From Sialis fuliginosa (lineage: Eukaryota; Arthropoda; Insecta; Megaloptera; Sialidae): a stretch of DNA of 64,000 bases. The notes below the pieces were generated by a model, which searched no databases, was not told where the DNA came from, and saw only the letters and a program-made list of their open reading frames with translations. The DNA is taken from assembly GCA_961205875.1 (NCBI GenBank), contig OY540815.1, positions 15,437,638-15,501,637 of the forward strand. The letters run 5' to 3'. Both the position numbers and the translations under genes were made by a program. This document shows, piece after piece, positions 53,001-56,918 of this stretch (within the stretch, counting starts at the first letter, position 1; every line of letters begins with the position of its first letter).

Positions 53001-55865
53001 GATAACAATTATCAAAACCAATGGCGTTCACTATAATAAAATACAACATAATTAAAATTTACAAAGTATGTCGCTTATACAAACTAGAGCTGAGCATGGG
53101 CAGTGAATTTTTCGGGTCACTGCTGTAACCCGACGTGAACGTGAGCGATTTTCAAATCTTGAATCATGAGCGTACATGATCGTGAGTCAAATTAAAACAA
53201 CCGTACGTAACCGTGCGTATTATTTTTTTTATAAACTTATTTGATCTTTTTTTAATATCTGAACTAATAATACATAAATTTAATAATGTTATAAAATGAA
53301 TTTTGACATTAAAAATACAGTATAAAAAACTCTATCGGAACACCAAAAAAGATTTTAAAATGCATTGTAACTTTATTTTTTTATTGTTTTGTTTGCTACA
53401 TATTACTTGTACTATAAATGCAGTTTAGAAGAAATAATATGAATAAAAAATATATTGCCAGTAAAAAACATTAATTTTCATCGTTTCAAAATTGAATTTA
53501 CAACAATTACATTAAATCGTGTTACGAACTGAAAAAAAACTGGTGAGCAGAAAATTCCAAAAATTTTAATTTCGACTATACTCGACCAATATTACAATTC
53601 TATATAGGTCGCTTTTTTGGTACGCACACTTTTTTATATTCAAAGCAGTATTTTAGTTAGAGGACATTTTAAGAGTAGATGGTGAAATTTAAAACTTTCT
53701 TAATGAAAAAATTGCATACTGAAATGTAAGTAAAAATAAGAATATAACCAATTATTTTTTTAGTTAAAGACAGGGGCGAGGGGGGGGTGATAGACGAAGA
53801 ACTTTGAATTTATATTCTTGGCAATTTCAAATATATAACTCTTTTGCTGGCGATTACATAAATGTTTTTTTAAGATTTTTATTCAAAAACTGCCATTTAA
53901 TTAGACAGTTGTGTTTTTGTAACTAAAAATGATCTTTTGTTCATGGAAAGAAAAATATGAAACAAGACATAATACGGGCAATATAAAATAAACCTTTTTT
54001 GTATGGAAGATAAAAATATATACGTCATTATTTTGTCTTGTATCTTTCATATTTAAATTCTTTGTTAAAAAATATTTATGTCGAATATTTTAATGTACAA
54101 TTTACCCAAAAAAGTTTCAAATATTTAATTTATAACTCAGCCGAGTTATTATTATTTTTTTCATTTTAAAGACTGAATACTTTTCACACAAGTACATTAT
54201 ATCCTAAAGACATAGGATTACAAATCTTAAGAAAAAATTACCAAAAATATATATTTTTTATTTTATAAACAAACAAAAATTTATAAAAAATGATTTCTTT
54301 TCCAATTTGTGAAAAGTGAAAAATTTTAAATAATTTTTTATCATAATTAGAGAGCTTTGAATTCTGATTTAATTTTCTCCTAAGAGTACGCAAAAGCCGA
54401 TAAGCTCAAGTATCACATTAAATTTGATTTAAAATTTTTACAAGAGTTACTTTTTTACGAATTATGATGATTTGGCTTTTATGAATGTACATTTTTTATA
54501 TTTGACTGGAAATTAATGCGTTAGCTATAGTTTTTAATAAAAAAAATATGTTCTGCATTTTTATTGTTTGTTTAGAGGCCTTAATGATTCAGTAAGATAG
54601 TGCTCCGCAATTTTTATTTACAATCAAAAGTGTTCCGTGACTTCGAAAATGTTAAGAACCACTGGTATATACTTTTAAAAAAAAACTTTTTTTCTAATTT
54701 CTAGACTAGAATGTAGAATATACCTCCTTATGTGTATTAAAATTATAAATTCTTCAATAAACCTATTTCACGTGTCATTTATGTCCTACAGACCGTCGTG
54801 AAGGAGATGAACCGTCTGGGCATGATAGTGGACCTATCCCACGTGTCTGTACGTACTATGAGCGACGCGCTGGCCGCGTCCAAAGCGCCGGTGATATTCT
54901 CGCACTCATCAGCGCGCGCTCTCTGCAACTCCACGCGCAACGTGCCCGACGCCACCCTGCGCAGGCTCGCGCTCAACAAGGGCCTCGTCATGGTCAACTT
55001 CTACAGCAACTTTCTCACTTGCGATGACACTGCGTCTGTGTCCGATGCCGTCGGTGAGTGTTTATTTAACACCAGAATCTCCCCGTGGCTTCGCTCCTTC
55101 AAAATCGATGAATGTTTGTGCGACTAGTTGCTCTAAAAACGCACGAGTGTGTTTATAATGAATTGTATTCACAGCTGCGATTCATCGCATTTTTAATTAA
55201 AAATATTTAATACGTGCCTGACCTTATTATTCAATATAAATTGTATATTTAATAATTACATCAATACCAAACTTATTTTCATTTTTATTTACGTATTATG
55301 TTTTTTACATAAATTTTTACAAAATTATAAAATTTTCTTAATACATGCCTGACCTAAATATTTTTTATTTTAGCACATATTAACCATATTCGAGATGTTG
55401 CTGGCGTTGACAACGTGGGAATAGGAGCTGGATATGATGGAATTAACCAGTATGTATAGTTAATTCATTTAATATTATAATTTACACATTTACTAAATCA
55501 TGTTACTCAATTTTAATACATATATAATTTTTAAATACTACTACTTTTAATTATTATATTATTTAATACAATTTAGAATGCTAAAACTATTCTATGTGGA
55601 ACCGTTTCAGAATGTTTATTTTCTTTCCAGTGTGCCAAAAGGTTTAGAAGATGCCTCAACATACCCAGCGTTATTTGCTGAGTTGATGGCGACAGGTCGG
55701 TGGAGTGCTGAAGACCTTAAGAAACTGGCCGGTCTTAACTTCTTGCGCGTAATGGGTGACGTAGAGCGAGTCAGGGACGAGTTCAAACAAGCTAAAGTGC
55801 CTCCGTATGAAGACGTTCTTCCTGTTCCCCGGAATAATAACTGTAGCTCTAATGATTTGTTCTGA
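10949..55865 (+). CDS. DPEP1: Membrane dipeptidase (peptidase M19, DPEP1-like), C-terminal 308 residues in six exons
   Basis: Zinc metallopeptidase of the renal/membrane dipeptidase family, which hydrolyses dipeptides and in vertebrates leukotriene D4 and cystinyl-bis-glycine, on the outer cell surface or in secretions. Exons 10949-11081, 17707-17857, 52289-52358, 54792-55053, 55374-55449 and 55631-55865 join in frame across GT-AG introns (927 nt). Residue numbers here start at the first residue in the window. Landmarks are FWAAYVPC (1-8), GVEGGHS (60-66, zinc Glu62), CNTPWAD (91-97), DLSHVS (zinc His135), FSHSSA (zinc His156), STRNVPD (Arg167), GAGYDG (223-228), PKGLED and NFLRVM. The N-terminal ~90-100 residues, with the HxD zinc pair, lie before the window; I found no such exon in 1-10948. 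Human substrate residues His152, Tyr255 and Asp288 are replaced by Ser89, Phe192 and Gly225. The tail ends CSSNDLF with no hydrophobic GPI signal. Family assignment is secure; activity is not. Confidence 0.93.
11931..12080 (-). pseudogene. Pogo/Tigger-like transposase fragment (CENP-B-type HTH)
   Basis: The minus-strand frame from 12080 reads [20 protein letters not shown] then [20 protein letters not shown] and ends in a stop at 11931. The pattern EEeLvxHixxLxxRxxxLTxkeLrxLAfxLAexxxxxhPF is the second helix-turn-helix (CENP-B/pogo type) of pogo-group transposases and of jerky/Tigger-derived host proteins. A stop lies just before the fragment and another in place of the following linker; no DDE domain is found nearby. 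It is probably a dead DNA transposon remnant. Confidence 0.55.
13027..13177 (-). mobile_element. Short MITE of the GGTACTGGCACC family, 151 bp, TA duplication
   Basis: Ends TAAGGTACTGGCACCAGT and the complement ACTGGTGCCAGTACCTTA, flanked by TA at 13025-13026 and 13178-13179. The interior keeps only the two ends of the long forms at 7336 and 44819 (CCCCAGTAATGGC and TTATAACGGCCATAA), so it is an internal-deletion derivative inserted in the opposite orientation. The TA flanks suggest Tc1/mariner-type transposition, though the flanks of the 44819 copy do not show a clean TA. Confidence 0.75.
13224..13262 (+). mobile_element. Possible hAT terminus fragment
   Basis: CAGGGGTCAGTAAACTACG resembles common hAT 5' ends of the CAGGGGTCRGCAAAC type. 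No partner end. Confidence 0.3.
13263..15970. other. AT-rich intron sequence with no recognisable feature
   Basis: Read in both directions; only A/T runs and short ORFs with no coding character. Confidence 0.6.
15971..16666. mobile_element. hAT-like element, TAGGGTGTGTCAAA ends, 696 bp
   Basis: Left TAGGGTGTGTCAAAAAA and right complement TAAGGGTGTGTCAAACAAA begin TIRs extending over 130 bp. Both sides carry AGTTCAAT...AAGAGGTG and GTTTCCCATTTAAATAACAT. Flanks share TGTGTAT (15964-15970, 16667-16673), so a TSD of about 7-8 bp. No transposase; the ORFs inside follow the inverted repeats. A one-end copy is at 51213-51339. Confidence 0.7.
17707..17857 (+). CDS. DPEP1: Dipeptidase exon B (zinc Glu and CNTPW motif)
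   Basis: Completes Glu45 and runs to the first two bases of Trp95. It carries LIGVEGGHS with the bridging zinc ligand Glu62, the helix [15 protein letters not shown], and [10 protein letters not shown]. The acceptor is TTTACAG and the donor is TG|GTGAGTT. In human DPEP1 the strand after RYLTLT has His152, which touches substrate; here the codon is TCA (Ser89). An in-frame stop appears right after TGG if the splice is not made, which fixes the donor. Confidence 0.93.
19325..19885. repeat. Inverted pair of ~32-bp sequences 470 bp apart
   Basis: TATTACACTTGTCAGTTTT at the left and the complement TATTACACTTGTCAATTTT at 19860-19885 on the other strand, followed in both by TTCATCRATT. This may be the two ends of a decayed TIR element; no TSD is seen. 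Confidence 0.35.
20749..20783. promoter_or_regulatory. Inverted ETS-type sites with adjacent CRE-like half site
   Basis: ACTTCCGGT (20749-20757) and its complement ACCGGAAGT (20766-20774) flank 8 bp and are followed by GACG. CCGGAAGTGACG is the composite ETS/CREB site of many housekeeping promoters. No gene start is visible near it, so this could be an intronic enhancer, an unseen transcript start, or chance. Confidence 0.25.
21361..21525 (+). pseudogene. LINE RNase H-domain fragment
   Basis: A frame at 21463-21530 reads [20 protein letters not shown], matching the TVFQAExxAI motif of the RNase H domain found after the reverse transcriptase in I/Jockey-group LINEs. The preceding bases are GC-rich and read AAGRAGIP in another frame, so at least one frameshift separates them. 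Only about 160 bp survives. Confidence 0.45.
22430..22745. repeat. GC-richer block ending in a hAT-like terminus
   Basis: The complement of the right side begins TAGGGCTGCACAGGAGACGA, a hAT-like start, with repeated GAGACGAGAC words. Similar CGAGACGAGA words recur at 39115-39182. The left end is not identified. The ORF over it shows no family resemblance. A CCAAT box (ACCAATCA, 22501-22508) is present but no promoter is claimed. Confidence 0.35.
23354..24008. mobile_element. hAT-type element, ~655 bp, decayed
   Basis: Left end CAGTAACGGTGTTAT, right complement GAGTGGCGTGTTAT, each followed by a TGGGGC word. The flanking octamers TACATATG (23346-23353) and AACACATG (24009-24016) match at 6 of 8. 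The interior holds a GACAGACAGACACAGACATC tail (about 23680-23705) typical of an older inserted repeat. No transposase. Confidence 0.5.
25070..25165 (-). repeat. Copy of the ACCGATTT dispersed repeat
   Basis: The complement reads TAACTACTGGACCGATTTTG, matching the words at 5945-6435. Confidence 0.4.
25509..25625 (-). mobile_element. Fragment of the hAT-type AGAGCTGGGCG family
   Basis: CACGAGCGTGACCCGCCCG and GTTCGTGATTGTGAGCAAA match sub-terminal words of 45840-46286. Both termini are lost; the ORF over it is incidental. Confidence 0.45.
26728..26835. repeat. Partial copy of the GATCTTGGCTTCTGGGTGTAAG palindromic family
   Basis: The left arm, from GGATCTTGGCTTCTGAGTG through TTTCGTCACACATTGCAGTG, is nearly complete. 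The right arm keeps only AGACGCGGCTTACACC and AACCAAG. It is more diverged than the copies at 33974 and 48866, hence older, and a MITE begins 13 bp further on. Confidence 0.6.
26848..26983. mobile_element. MITE, TTTAGACCAAAAAGAC family
   Basis: CGCTTAGACCAAAAA at the left, GTCTTTCTGGTCTAAACACG at the right, complementary over about 35 bp, with AACAGCA and TGCTG words inside. Same family as 8865-8954 and 57165-57301. Confidence 0.65.
26984..30370. other. AT-rich intron sequence
   Basis: At 28080-28400 a block ends in GGACATCCTGTATATA, resembling the end of a transposon of the GGGACACCCTGTATA type seen in many insects. I find no matching start. Nothing else supported. Confidence 0.4.
30380..30420. 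other. Perfect 13-bp hairpin followed by a T run
   Basis: AAAAACACTAACC, a TTG loop, then GGTTAGTGTTTTT and further T. It looks like an intrinsic terminator, but in an animal intron that has no meaning for RNA polymerase II. A T-rich stop for polymerase III would need an upstream gene, and none is seen. Confidence 0.35.
30524..31085 (+). repeat. Two-unit tandem duplication (~285 bp each)
   Basis: Units 30524-30809 and 30810-31085 align throughout. Shared words include TAGACTGAAAAGTRTA, TTTTTTTCACTTA, CCAGTCACGATATATTTGTA, TTCAATGTCGTTATCAGAG, CCCTCCCCTCT and ATTCAGAATGTAGC. This may be a local duplication or the edge of a dispersed satellite. Confidence 0.75.
31231..31300 (+). other. Small GC-rich exon-like island
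   Basis: After TTTTTAG comes AGCAGGCAGTCATGGG and later a NotI-type GCGGCCGC, in otherwise ~75% AT sequence. The ORF from 31239 soon becomes low-complexity hydrophobic. It could be a microexon of an alternative or intronic gene, or a repeat scrap. No protein family recognised. Confidence 0.2.
32023..32272. repeat. Fold-back repeat, arms 32023-32140 and 32160-32272
   Basis: Left CTTTTTCTGATAAATAGC, ACTCTATAGT and CCAGAGAAAATC are matched in reverse complement on the right. A TAGGGTGTCTGTACAAAC start at 31831 and GGTACAGACTG near 32320 may be the outer ends of a ~500-bp TIR element. Confidence 0.6.
32514..32570 (+). repeat. 57-bp short repeat, copy 1
   Basis: Matches 41855-41911 at 56 of 57 positions, same orientation; flanks do not match. 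Starts TTGTAAGCGATTCTGACC and ends CCCATAGTACATA. It contains CTTCAGAAG-type symmetry but no long TIR. Family unknown. Confidence 0.8.
32597..32962 (+). other. Longest ORF of the window (121 codons), probably not a gene
   Basis: No domain, signal or homology that I recognise. Composition follows the local AT-rich sequence and there are no splice or promoter signals. Listed because of its length; chance at this window size is plausible. Confidence 0.15.
33371..33690. mobile_element. TIR element with AATTTGGACC sub-terminal words
   Basis: Left TATAGGGGAAAGTCGGTTAA then TTTGGACCA. The right complement has GGTATATTGTACCACTCGC then TAAATTGGACCACC. A third AAATTGGACCACGG lies inside. The ends are similar but imperfect and no TSD was identified. 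Confidence 0.45.
33760..33860. other. GC-rich island, unexplained
   Basis: Runs from CACCCGCCATTTAAAG through CAGCGGGTGCCGGACG to GGGACGGAGGTATGTG. A frame on the minus strand ([20 protein letters not shown]) stays open, and the plus strand ends in a donor-like G|GTATGT. This could be an exon scrap or a transposon piece. Confidence 0.2.
33974..34155. mobile_element. Palindromic retroposon-like element, 182 bp, with 12-bp TSD
   Basis: Flanked by TCTCTCGTAGAA (33962-33973) and TCTCTCATAGAA (34156-34167), 11 of 12 identical. Arms GGATCTTGGCTTCTGGGTG...CGCGTCGGTTTGGTCGTG and their complement enclose TTTCGTCACACATTGCAGTG. A tail, CACCGCGGAAGCCTCAAGAC, follows the right arm, as it does at 48866-49054. 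The differing TSD lengths of the two copies (12 and 10) fit insertion by reverse transcription rather than by a cut-and-paste transposase. Confidence 0.8.
34847..34935. repeat. GAACTAGTTC-rich repeat
   Basis: GTTCACGAACGAACTAGTTC, GAACTAGAGGAACTAGTTC and TAGTTCAATAGTTCCC lie within 90 bp, flanking GAGCGCTC. They resemble subterminal repeats of a hAT-type miniature element; ends not resolved. Confidence 0.35.
35377..35930 (-). repeat. Dispersed repeat, ACAGTGCTTCCTC family, copy 1
   Basis: Aligns with 48517-49269 from GTAAATGCACAGTGCTTCCT through TCACGTAACATGTGTCGTTC and GATCCAA-CATTCAACCAAGT. It then continues into TATCGGTTCAGTGGTTCATG and a GACAGACAAATAGACATAC tail, the ACCGATTT repeat in reverse. 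This ties those tails to a larger element, probably non-LTR-derived. Confidence 0.65.
36813..36837 (+). repeat. 25-bp exact repeat, also at 39328-39352
   Basis: GTTTCGTAGATAACATATTC followed by ATTAG at both places, with weakly similar GC-richer sequence upstream (a CCTCA and GCC word in each). Probably a decayed dispersed element; at 36838 a hAT-like CAGTGGCGGCTCG follows. Confidence 0.5.
36970..37245. repeat. TATCCGAAACCGAAACC-type repeat
   Basis: Several TCCGAAA, CCGAAACCG and TCCGAATTCGAAAACG words sit between AGAGATGTTATC and GGAAATCTCT. This suggests a TIR element of about 270 bp with AGAGAT ends; TSD not identified. Confidence 0.35.
37560..38571. mobile_element. PIF/Harbinger-like element, 1,012 bp, GC-rich TIR, TTA duplication
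   Basis: Left AGCCGCGGTCAAATTAGGCT, right complement AGCCGCGGTCACATTAGGCT, matching for about 55 bp and rich in CAGCGCTGCT and GCTGGT words that also recur inside. Flanked by TTA at 37557-37559 and 38572-38574. The middle (about 37760-38400) is AT-rich with no transposase, so it is a non-autonomous copy. The ORF at 38485-38706 is read from the TIR and is not a gene. Confidence 0.8.
39115..39200. repeat. GAGACGAGAC repeat fragment
   Basis: GACAAGACGAGACTAACC and TTTCGTCTCGTCTAC resemble the right part of 22430-22745. Fragmentary. Confidence 0.3.
39648..40111. mobile_element. hAT-type MITE, TAGAGCTGRGCG family, 464 bp
   Basis: Ends TAGAGCTGAGCGTG and complementary CACGCCCAGCTCTA. Flanking octamers GTTTGATT (39640-39647) and GTATGATT (40112-40119) match at 7 of 8. 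Sub-terminal GTGAGCGTGCGTGATCGTG words repeat on both sides. Non-autonomous; the ORF inside has no transposase motif. Confidence 0.85.
41031..41364. mobile_element. Palindromic TIR element, AAGGTATTTCTCGGTGAGC family
   Basis: Left AAGGTATTTCTCGGTGAGCA, right TACGAGAAATACCT. Internally ATTATAAGAAGCTCTATTC and the complement of ATAGAGCTTCGTATAATA pair. A second copy is at 52381-52666. The ORF at 41120-41317 lies inside the palindrome. Confidence 0.65.
41507..41655 (+). repeat. Dispersed repeat shared with 62157-62306
   Basis: Shared words: GCAGAAGTGGTCMWCCAG, TTTTCATTCAAATTC, TATCACAAACTT, TGATTATTATAATATT, TTTCTCCATAYACCAAACAA and TATTTTGAAACTCATTTG. About 150 bp, same orientation. Family unknown. 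Confidence 0.65.
41855..41911 (+). repeat. 57-bp short repeat, copy 2
   Basis: One mismatch (A for G at 41881) relative to 32514-32570. Flanks are unrelated. Confidence 0.8.
42000..44040. other. AT-rich intron sequence with no recognisable feature
   Basis: A slightly GC-richer block at 42360-42580 (GGTCTGGAGGCCATAGC, CTGAAGTCGACTCGTG) has short GTCGA-type inverted words. Nothing else supported. Confidence 0.5.
44048..44114 (-). mobile_element. hAT terminus (CAGTGGCGTAGCTAAGAG) with T16 run
   Basis: The complement of the right edge reads CAGTGGCGTAGCTAAGAG then GGGGC, a very common insect hAT 5' end. A run of 16 T and GGGCCCC lie within 50 bp. The other end is not found. Confidence 0.5.
44819..45393 (+). 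mobile_element. TIR element, GGTACTGGCACC family, long form (second copy)
   Basis: TAAGGTACTGGCATCAATTA at the left and GTGCCAGTACATTA at the right. Aligns with 7336-7882 end to end with small indels. The flanks do not give a clean TA. No coding capacity. Confidence 0.75.
45840..46286. mobile_element. hAT-type MITE, TAGAGCTGGGCG family, 447 bp, perfect 8-bp TSD
   Basis: Ends TAGAGCTGGGCGCG and CGCGCCCAGCTCTA, flanked by ATCTGTCT at 45832-45839 and 46287-46294. Sub-terminal GGGTCACG, CGTGACCC and GTGAGCGGGCGTGATCGTGA words recur on both strands. It is inserted in the CTGTCTGTCACAG...ACGGAACCG tail of an older dispersed repeat. The ORF on the minus strand comes from these repeats. Confidence 0.88.
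46385..46483 (-). mobile_element. hAT-type terminal fragment (GGTCCCTAGACCA family)
   Basis: The complement begins CAGTGGTTCTTTAACTTACA and includes GGTCTAGGGACC. Matches 4480-4562. No partner end with an octamer duplication is seen. Confidence 0.5.
47370..47612. mobile_element. hAT-type MITE, 243 bp, 8-bp TSD
   Basis: Ends CAGGGACGGACTAAAGAAGG and complement CAGTGGTGGACTAAGAGAAG. Flanking octamers TTTTGATG (47362-47369) and TTTTGATA (47613-47620) match at 7 of 8. The interior contains a perfect 26-bp palindrome at 47519-47544 (AAGAGCTTGTTGA and its complement). Confidence 0.82.
48517..49269 (-). repeat. Dispersed repeat, ACAGTGCTTCCTC family, copy 2, interrupted
   Basis: Aligns with 35377-35786 on both sides of the insertion at 48866-49054. 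It resumes with TTGAGATAAATCTTTGTAAG after the insertion. The 3' tail present in copy 1 is missing here. Confidence 0.7.
48866..49054. mobile_element. Palindromic retroposon-like element, nested, 10-bp TSD
   Basis: Flanked by AATTGAGATA at 48856-48865 and 49055-49064, exact. Left AATCTTAGCTTCTGGGTGTA, right TATACCCAGAAGCCAAGATC, with the same CACCGCGGAAGCCTCAAGAC tail as 33974-34155. The centre has a second palindrome, CTCTTCTAAAAGTACTTTTAG. On the minus strand CCCTGAAGATGTCCACTGTG is followed by ACGAAACG, a hammerhead-like core. Confidence 0.82.
49270..50256. other. AT-rich intron sequence, nothing supported
   Basis: Overlapping ORFs on both strands (49356-49691 minus, 49468-49843 plus) have no recognisable domain and run through low-complexity sequence. 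Confidence 0.45.
50257..50951 (-). mobile_element. Internally deleted mariner, 695 bp, TA duplication
   Basis: TIRs CGAGGGTTGCTATTTATATT and complement CGAAGGTTGCTATTTATAGT are flanked by TA (50255-50256, 50952-50953). A full mariner is about 1.3 kb, so about half is gone. The minus strand retains N-terminal transposase pieces and the last ~23 residues, but none of the D,D34D core. Members of this TIR type are common in insects. Confidence 0.9.
50323..50825 (-). pseudogene. Mariner transposase remnant lacking the catalytic domain
   Basis: In order: [17 protein letters not shown]; a frameshift; [20 protein letters not shown]; an in-frame stop; [20 protein letters not shown]; then [20 protein letters not shown] and [20 protein letters not shown], the two HTH units and the linker WIPHNL. 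Next, after [16 protein letters not shown], a deletion and frame change lead directly to [20 protein letters not shown] and a stop at 50323. Residues carrying the three catalytic Asp are absent, so it cannot transpose itself. Confidence 0.88.
51213..51339 (+). mobile_element. One-ended copy of the TAGGGTGTGTCAAA element, with C12 run
   Basis: Matches the right 130 bp of 15971-16666 (CATGTTATTTAAATGG, GGCACCTCTTAA, ATTGAACTAC, ACACACCCTAA). A run of 12 C (51239-51250) replaces GGACCCACC. Confidence 0.6.
52289..52358 (+). CDS. DPEP1: Dipeptidase exon C (short linker exon)
   Basis: A 70-nt exon that completes Trp95 and encodes [12 protein letters not shown]... to TTFGK118. This is the loop between the CNTPW motif and the helix that starts with VVKEMNRLG. 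The acceptor is TTTTACAG and the donor AAG|GTTAGT. It sits 34.4 kb from exon B. A palindromic repeat begins only 23 bp beyond its 3' end (52381). Confidence 0.9.
52381..52666. mobile_element. Palindromic TIR element, AAGGTATTTCTCGGTGAGC family, second copy
   Basis: AGGTATTTTTCGAAAAAA at the left (decayed) and TTGTTGCTCACCGAGAAATA then CCTT at the right. AAAGATTATAAGAAGTTCTA and TGAATCATTTCAGGATTTCG pair with the copy at 41031. It starts 23 bp after exon C. Confidence 0.6.
53085..53390 (+). mobile_element. Truncated hAT-type MITE, TAGAGCTGRGCG family
   Basis: Left end TAGAGCTGAGCATGGGCAGT, interior AATATCTGAACTAATAATAC and CTATCGGAACACCAAAAAA as in 39648-40111. The right TIR is missing and no octamer duplicate of ATACAAAC is found. 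Confidence 0.7.
53535..53640 (+). mobile_element. Single arm of the CACAGCCACA (PIF/Harbinger-like) MITE
   Basis: GAGCAGAAAATTCCAAAAAT, TTCGACTAT, CGACCAATATTACAAT, TATATAGGTCGCTTTTTTGG and CGCACACTTTTTT match the right arm of 10350-10639. Confidence 0.6.
54575..54664 (-). mobile_element. hAT terminus (CAGTGGTTCTTAACATTTTC)
   Basis: The complement reads CAGTGGTTCTTAACATTTTC then GAAGTCACGGAACAC, typical of CAGTGGTTCTYAA hAT ends. The region back to CCTTAATGATTCAG may be part of it; no second end. Confidence 0.45.
54792..55053 (+). CDS. DPEP1: Dipeptidase exon D (zinc His135 and His156)
   Basis: Encodes residues 119-205, [19 protein letters not shown] to SVSDAV, with zinc ligands His135 (DLSHVS) and His156 (FSHSSA) and Arg167 (counterpart of human Arg230). 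The acceptor is TCCTACAG and the donor G|GTGAGTG. Third codon positions are strongly G/C (GCG, CGC, CTC), unlike exons E and F, so GC content changes sharply within one gene. NFYSNFLTC has Phe192 where human DPEP1 has Tyr255. Confidence 0.95.
55374..55449 (+). CDS. DPEP1: Dipeptidase exon E (GAGYDG loop)
   Basis: Encodes [25 protein letters not shown] and two bases of His231. The preceding intron is 320 bp and the following one 181 bp. The acceptor is TATTTTAG and the donor CA|GTATGT. The human loop GGDFDG is GAGYDG here, so the position of the substrate-binding Asp288 is Gly225 while the second Asp (227) is kept. Confidence 0.92.
55631..55865 (+). CDS. DPEP1: Dipeptidase last coding exon F and stop
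   Basis: Encodes [19 protein letters not shown] to [20 protein letters not shown] and the tail [20 protein letters not shown], ending in TGA at 55863-55865. An open frame runs on upstream to 55578, but the acceptor TTTCCAG at 55624-55630 and the phase from exon E place the start at 55631. Vertebrate members end in a hydrophobic GPI-anchor signal; none is seen here or just after the stop, so the product may be secreted, or another last exon may exist. Confidence 0.93.
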
Positions 55866-56213
55866 CTTATCCAGACTACTACTCTTAAGCATAAAATAAC
55901 TGCATAGACAATTTGAATATAGATAAATTTAATAGTTTTTCAATTGCATTTTGATATTTAGAAAAATCGAATGACATTTACGCACAAACATGTTTTTCTG
56001 CTGCAGATTTTAGGTGTATTAATATTTATAATGGTCGTTTTAGGATCAAATTTTTAACGAAATAATTAAATTACATATAATGACTACTAGAAAAAAATTC
56101 AGGATTAGCTTTAGTTGATGTTGACAAATACTAAATACTATTATTGTTTTATATAAAATATTCACTAAAAACTAATTTCTTATACTTACAACTGCAAAAT
56201 CAGTATATACAGT

Positions 56214-56515
56214 AGCGTCGCTGGGGGGGGGGGGGGGGGGCGGAACACGTGTAATTAGTTAAAAAATAAAGCCTATTTACCTTATTTTTGGTTATTTTAA
56301 GCTTTCAGGGAGTAACATGTGTAAAAAAAACTTTTTTTGATCATTAAAAATCTATAAAAGGTGTATGATAACCATCCAATTTATTTTAAAAAATAGATAT
56401 TTTTTCTGTCGTTAAAAAATCACAGGGATGACACCCGTCTAATATGTCAAAAATAAAACTTATTGACTTTTTTGGCGGGAGGAGGGGGGTGACACTTTCG
56501 ATTTCCGCCCCGGGT
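56214..56515 (+). mobile_element. hAT-type fragment with G18 run, just downstream of the dipeptidase stop
   Basis: CAGTAGCGTCGCT is followed by 18 consecutive G (56223-56240) and GGAACACGTG. Later GGATGACACCCGTCTAATAT and CGCCCCGGGTGT give the usual sub-terminal words of this insect repeat. No right CTG end with a duplication is found. An AATAAA inside it (about 56267) could serve as a poly(A) signal for the dipeptidase, unproven. Confidence 0.5.
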
Positions 56516-56758
56516 GTGATATAAACTATGTATTTGAAACATAGCTTTGCAGATATTAATAAAGTTAAAATATCTTTAGATGAAAAACATAAATTATAAA
56601 ATATTGGTGTCGATTAATTGCTTTACTACCTTATGAATATTTACGTAGTTAATTCAAATTAGTTAGTTAGAAGGTCCAATCGATATCAGATTGAGTTGAT
56701 ATCAGTTGCTCTAATTTGGCTATATAATTTTTTATATACATACTCGTATAATCTACGA

Positions 56759-56851
56759 CAGTAATTTTCAAACTTTATCGACTCACAGAACCCAGAGAAC
56801 TATAAGGTTTTTTCGGGGAACCCCTTTTCAATCACAGTTTAAAGACCACTG
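56759..56851. mobile_element. Tiny hAT-type MITE, 93 bp, 8-bp TSD
   Basis: Begins CAGTAATTTTCAAACTTTAT and ends TTTAAAGACCACTG (complement CAGTGGTCTTTAAACT). Flanks ATCTACGA (56751-56758) and ATCTATGA (56852-56859) match at 7 of 8. At 93 bp it is close to two TIRs joined directly. Confidence 0.8.
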
Positions 56852-56918
56852 ATCTATGATGTGCCTATAAAATCAAATAATTAATAATGTCGATATCTTC
56901 AAAACTATGTTTTAAAGA

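Larger units (their letters stand above)
52359..54791. other. Dipeptidase intron between exons C and D (2.4 kb)
   Basis: Contains a palindromic TIR element from 52381, a truncated hAT MITE (53085-53390), one arm of the PIF-like family (53535-53640) and a hAT terminus at 54575-54664, about 130 bp before exon D. A G-rich run GGGGCGAGGGGGGGG lies at 53773-53787. Confidence 0.85.

Noticed and set aside
55578-55630. Translation start of a separate gene at 55578
   Set aside because: The sequence before 55631 is intron; the phase from exon E and the acceptor fix the exon start, and the protein before it does not match the family.
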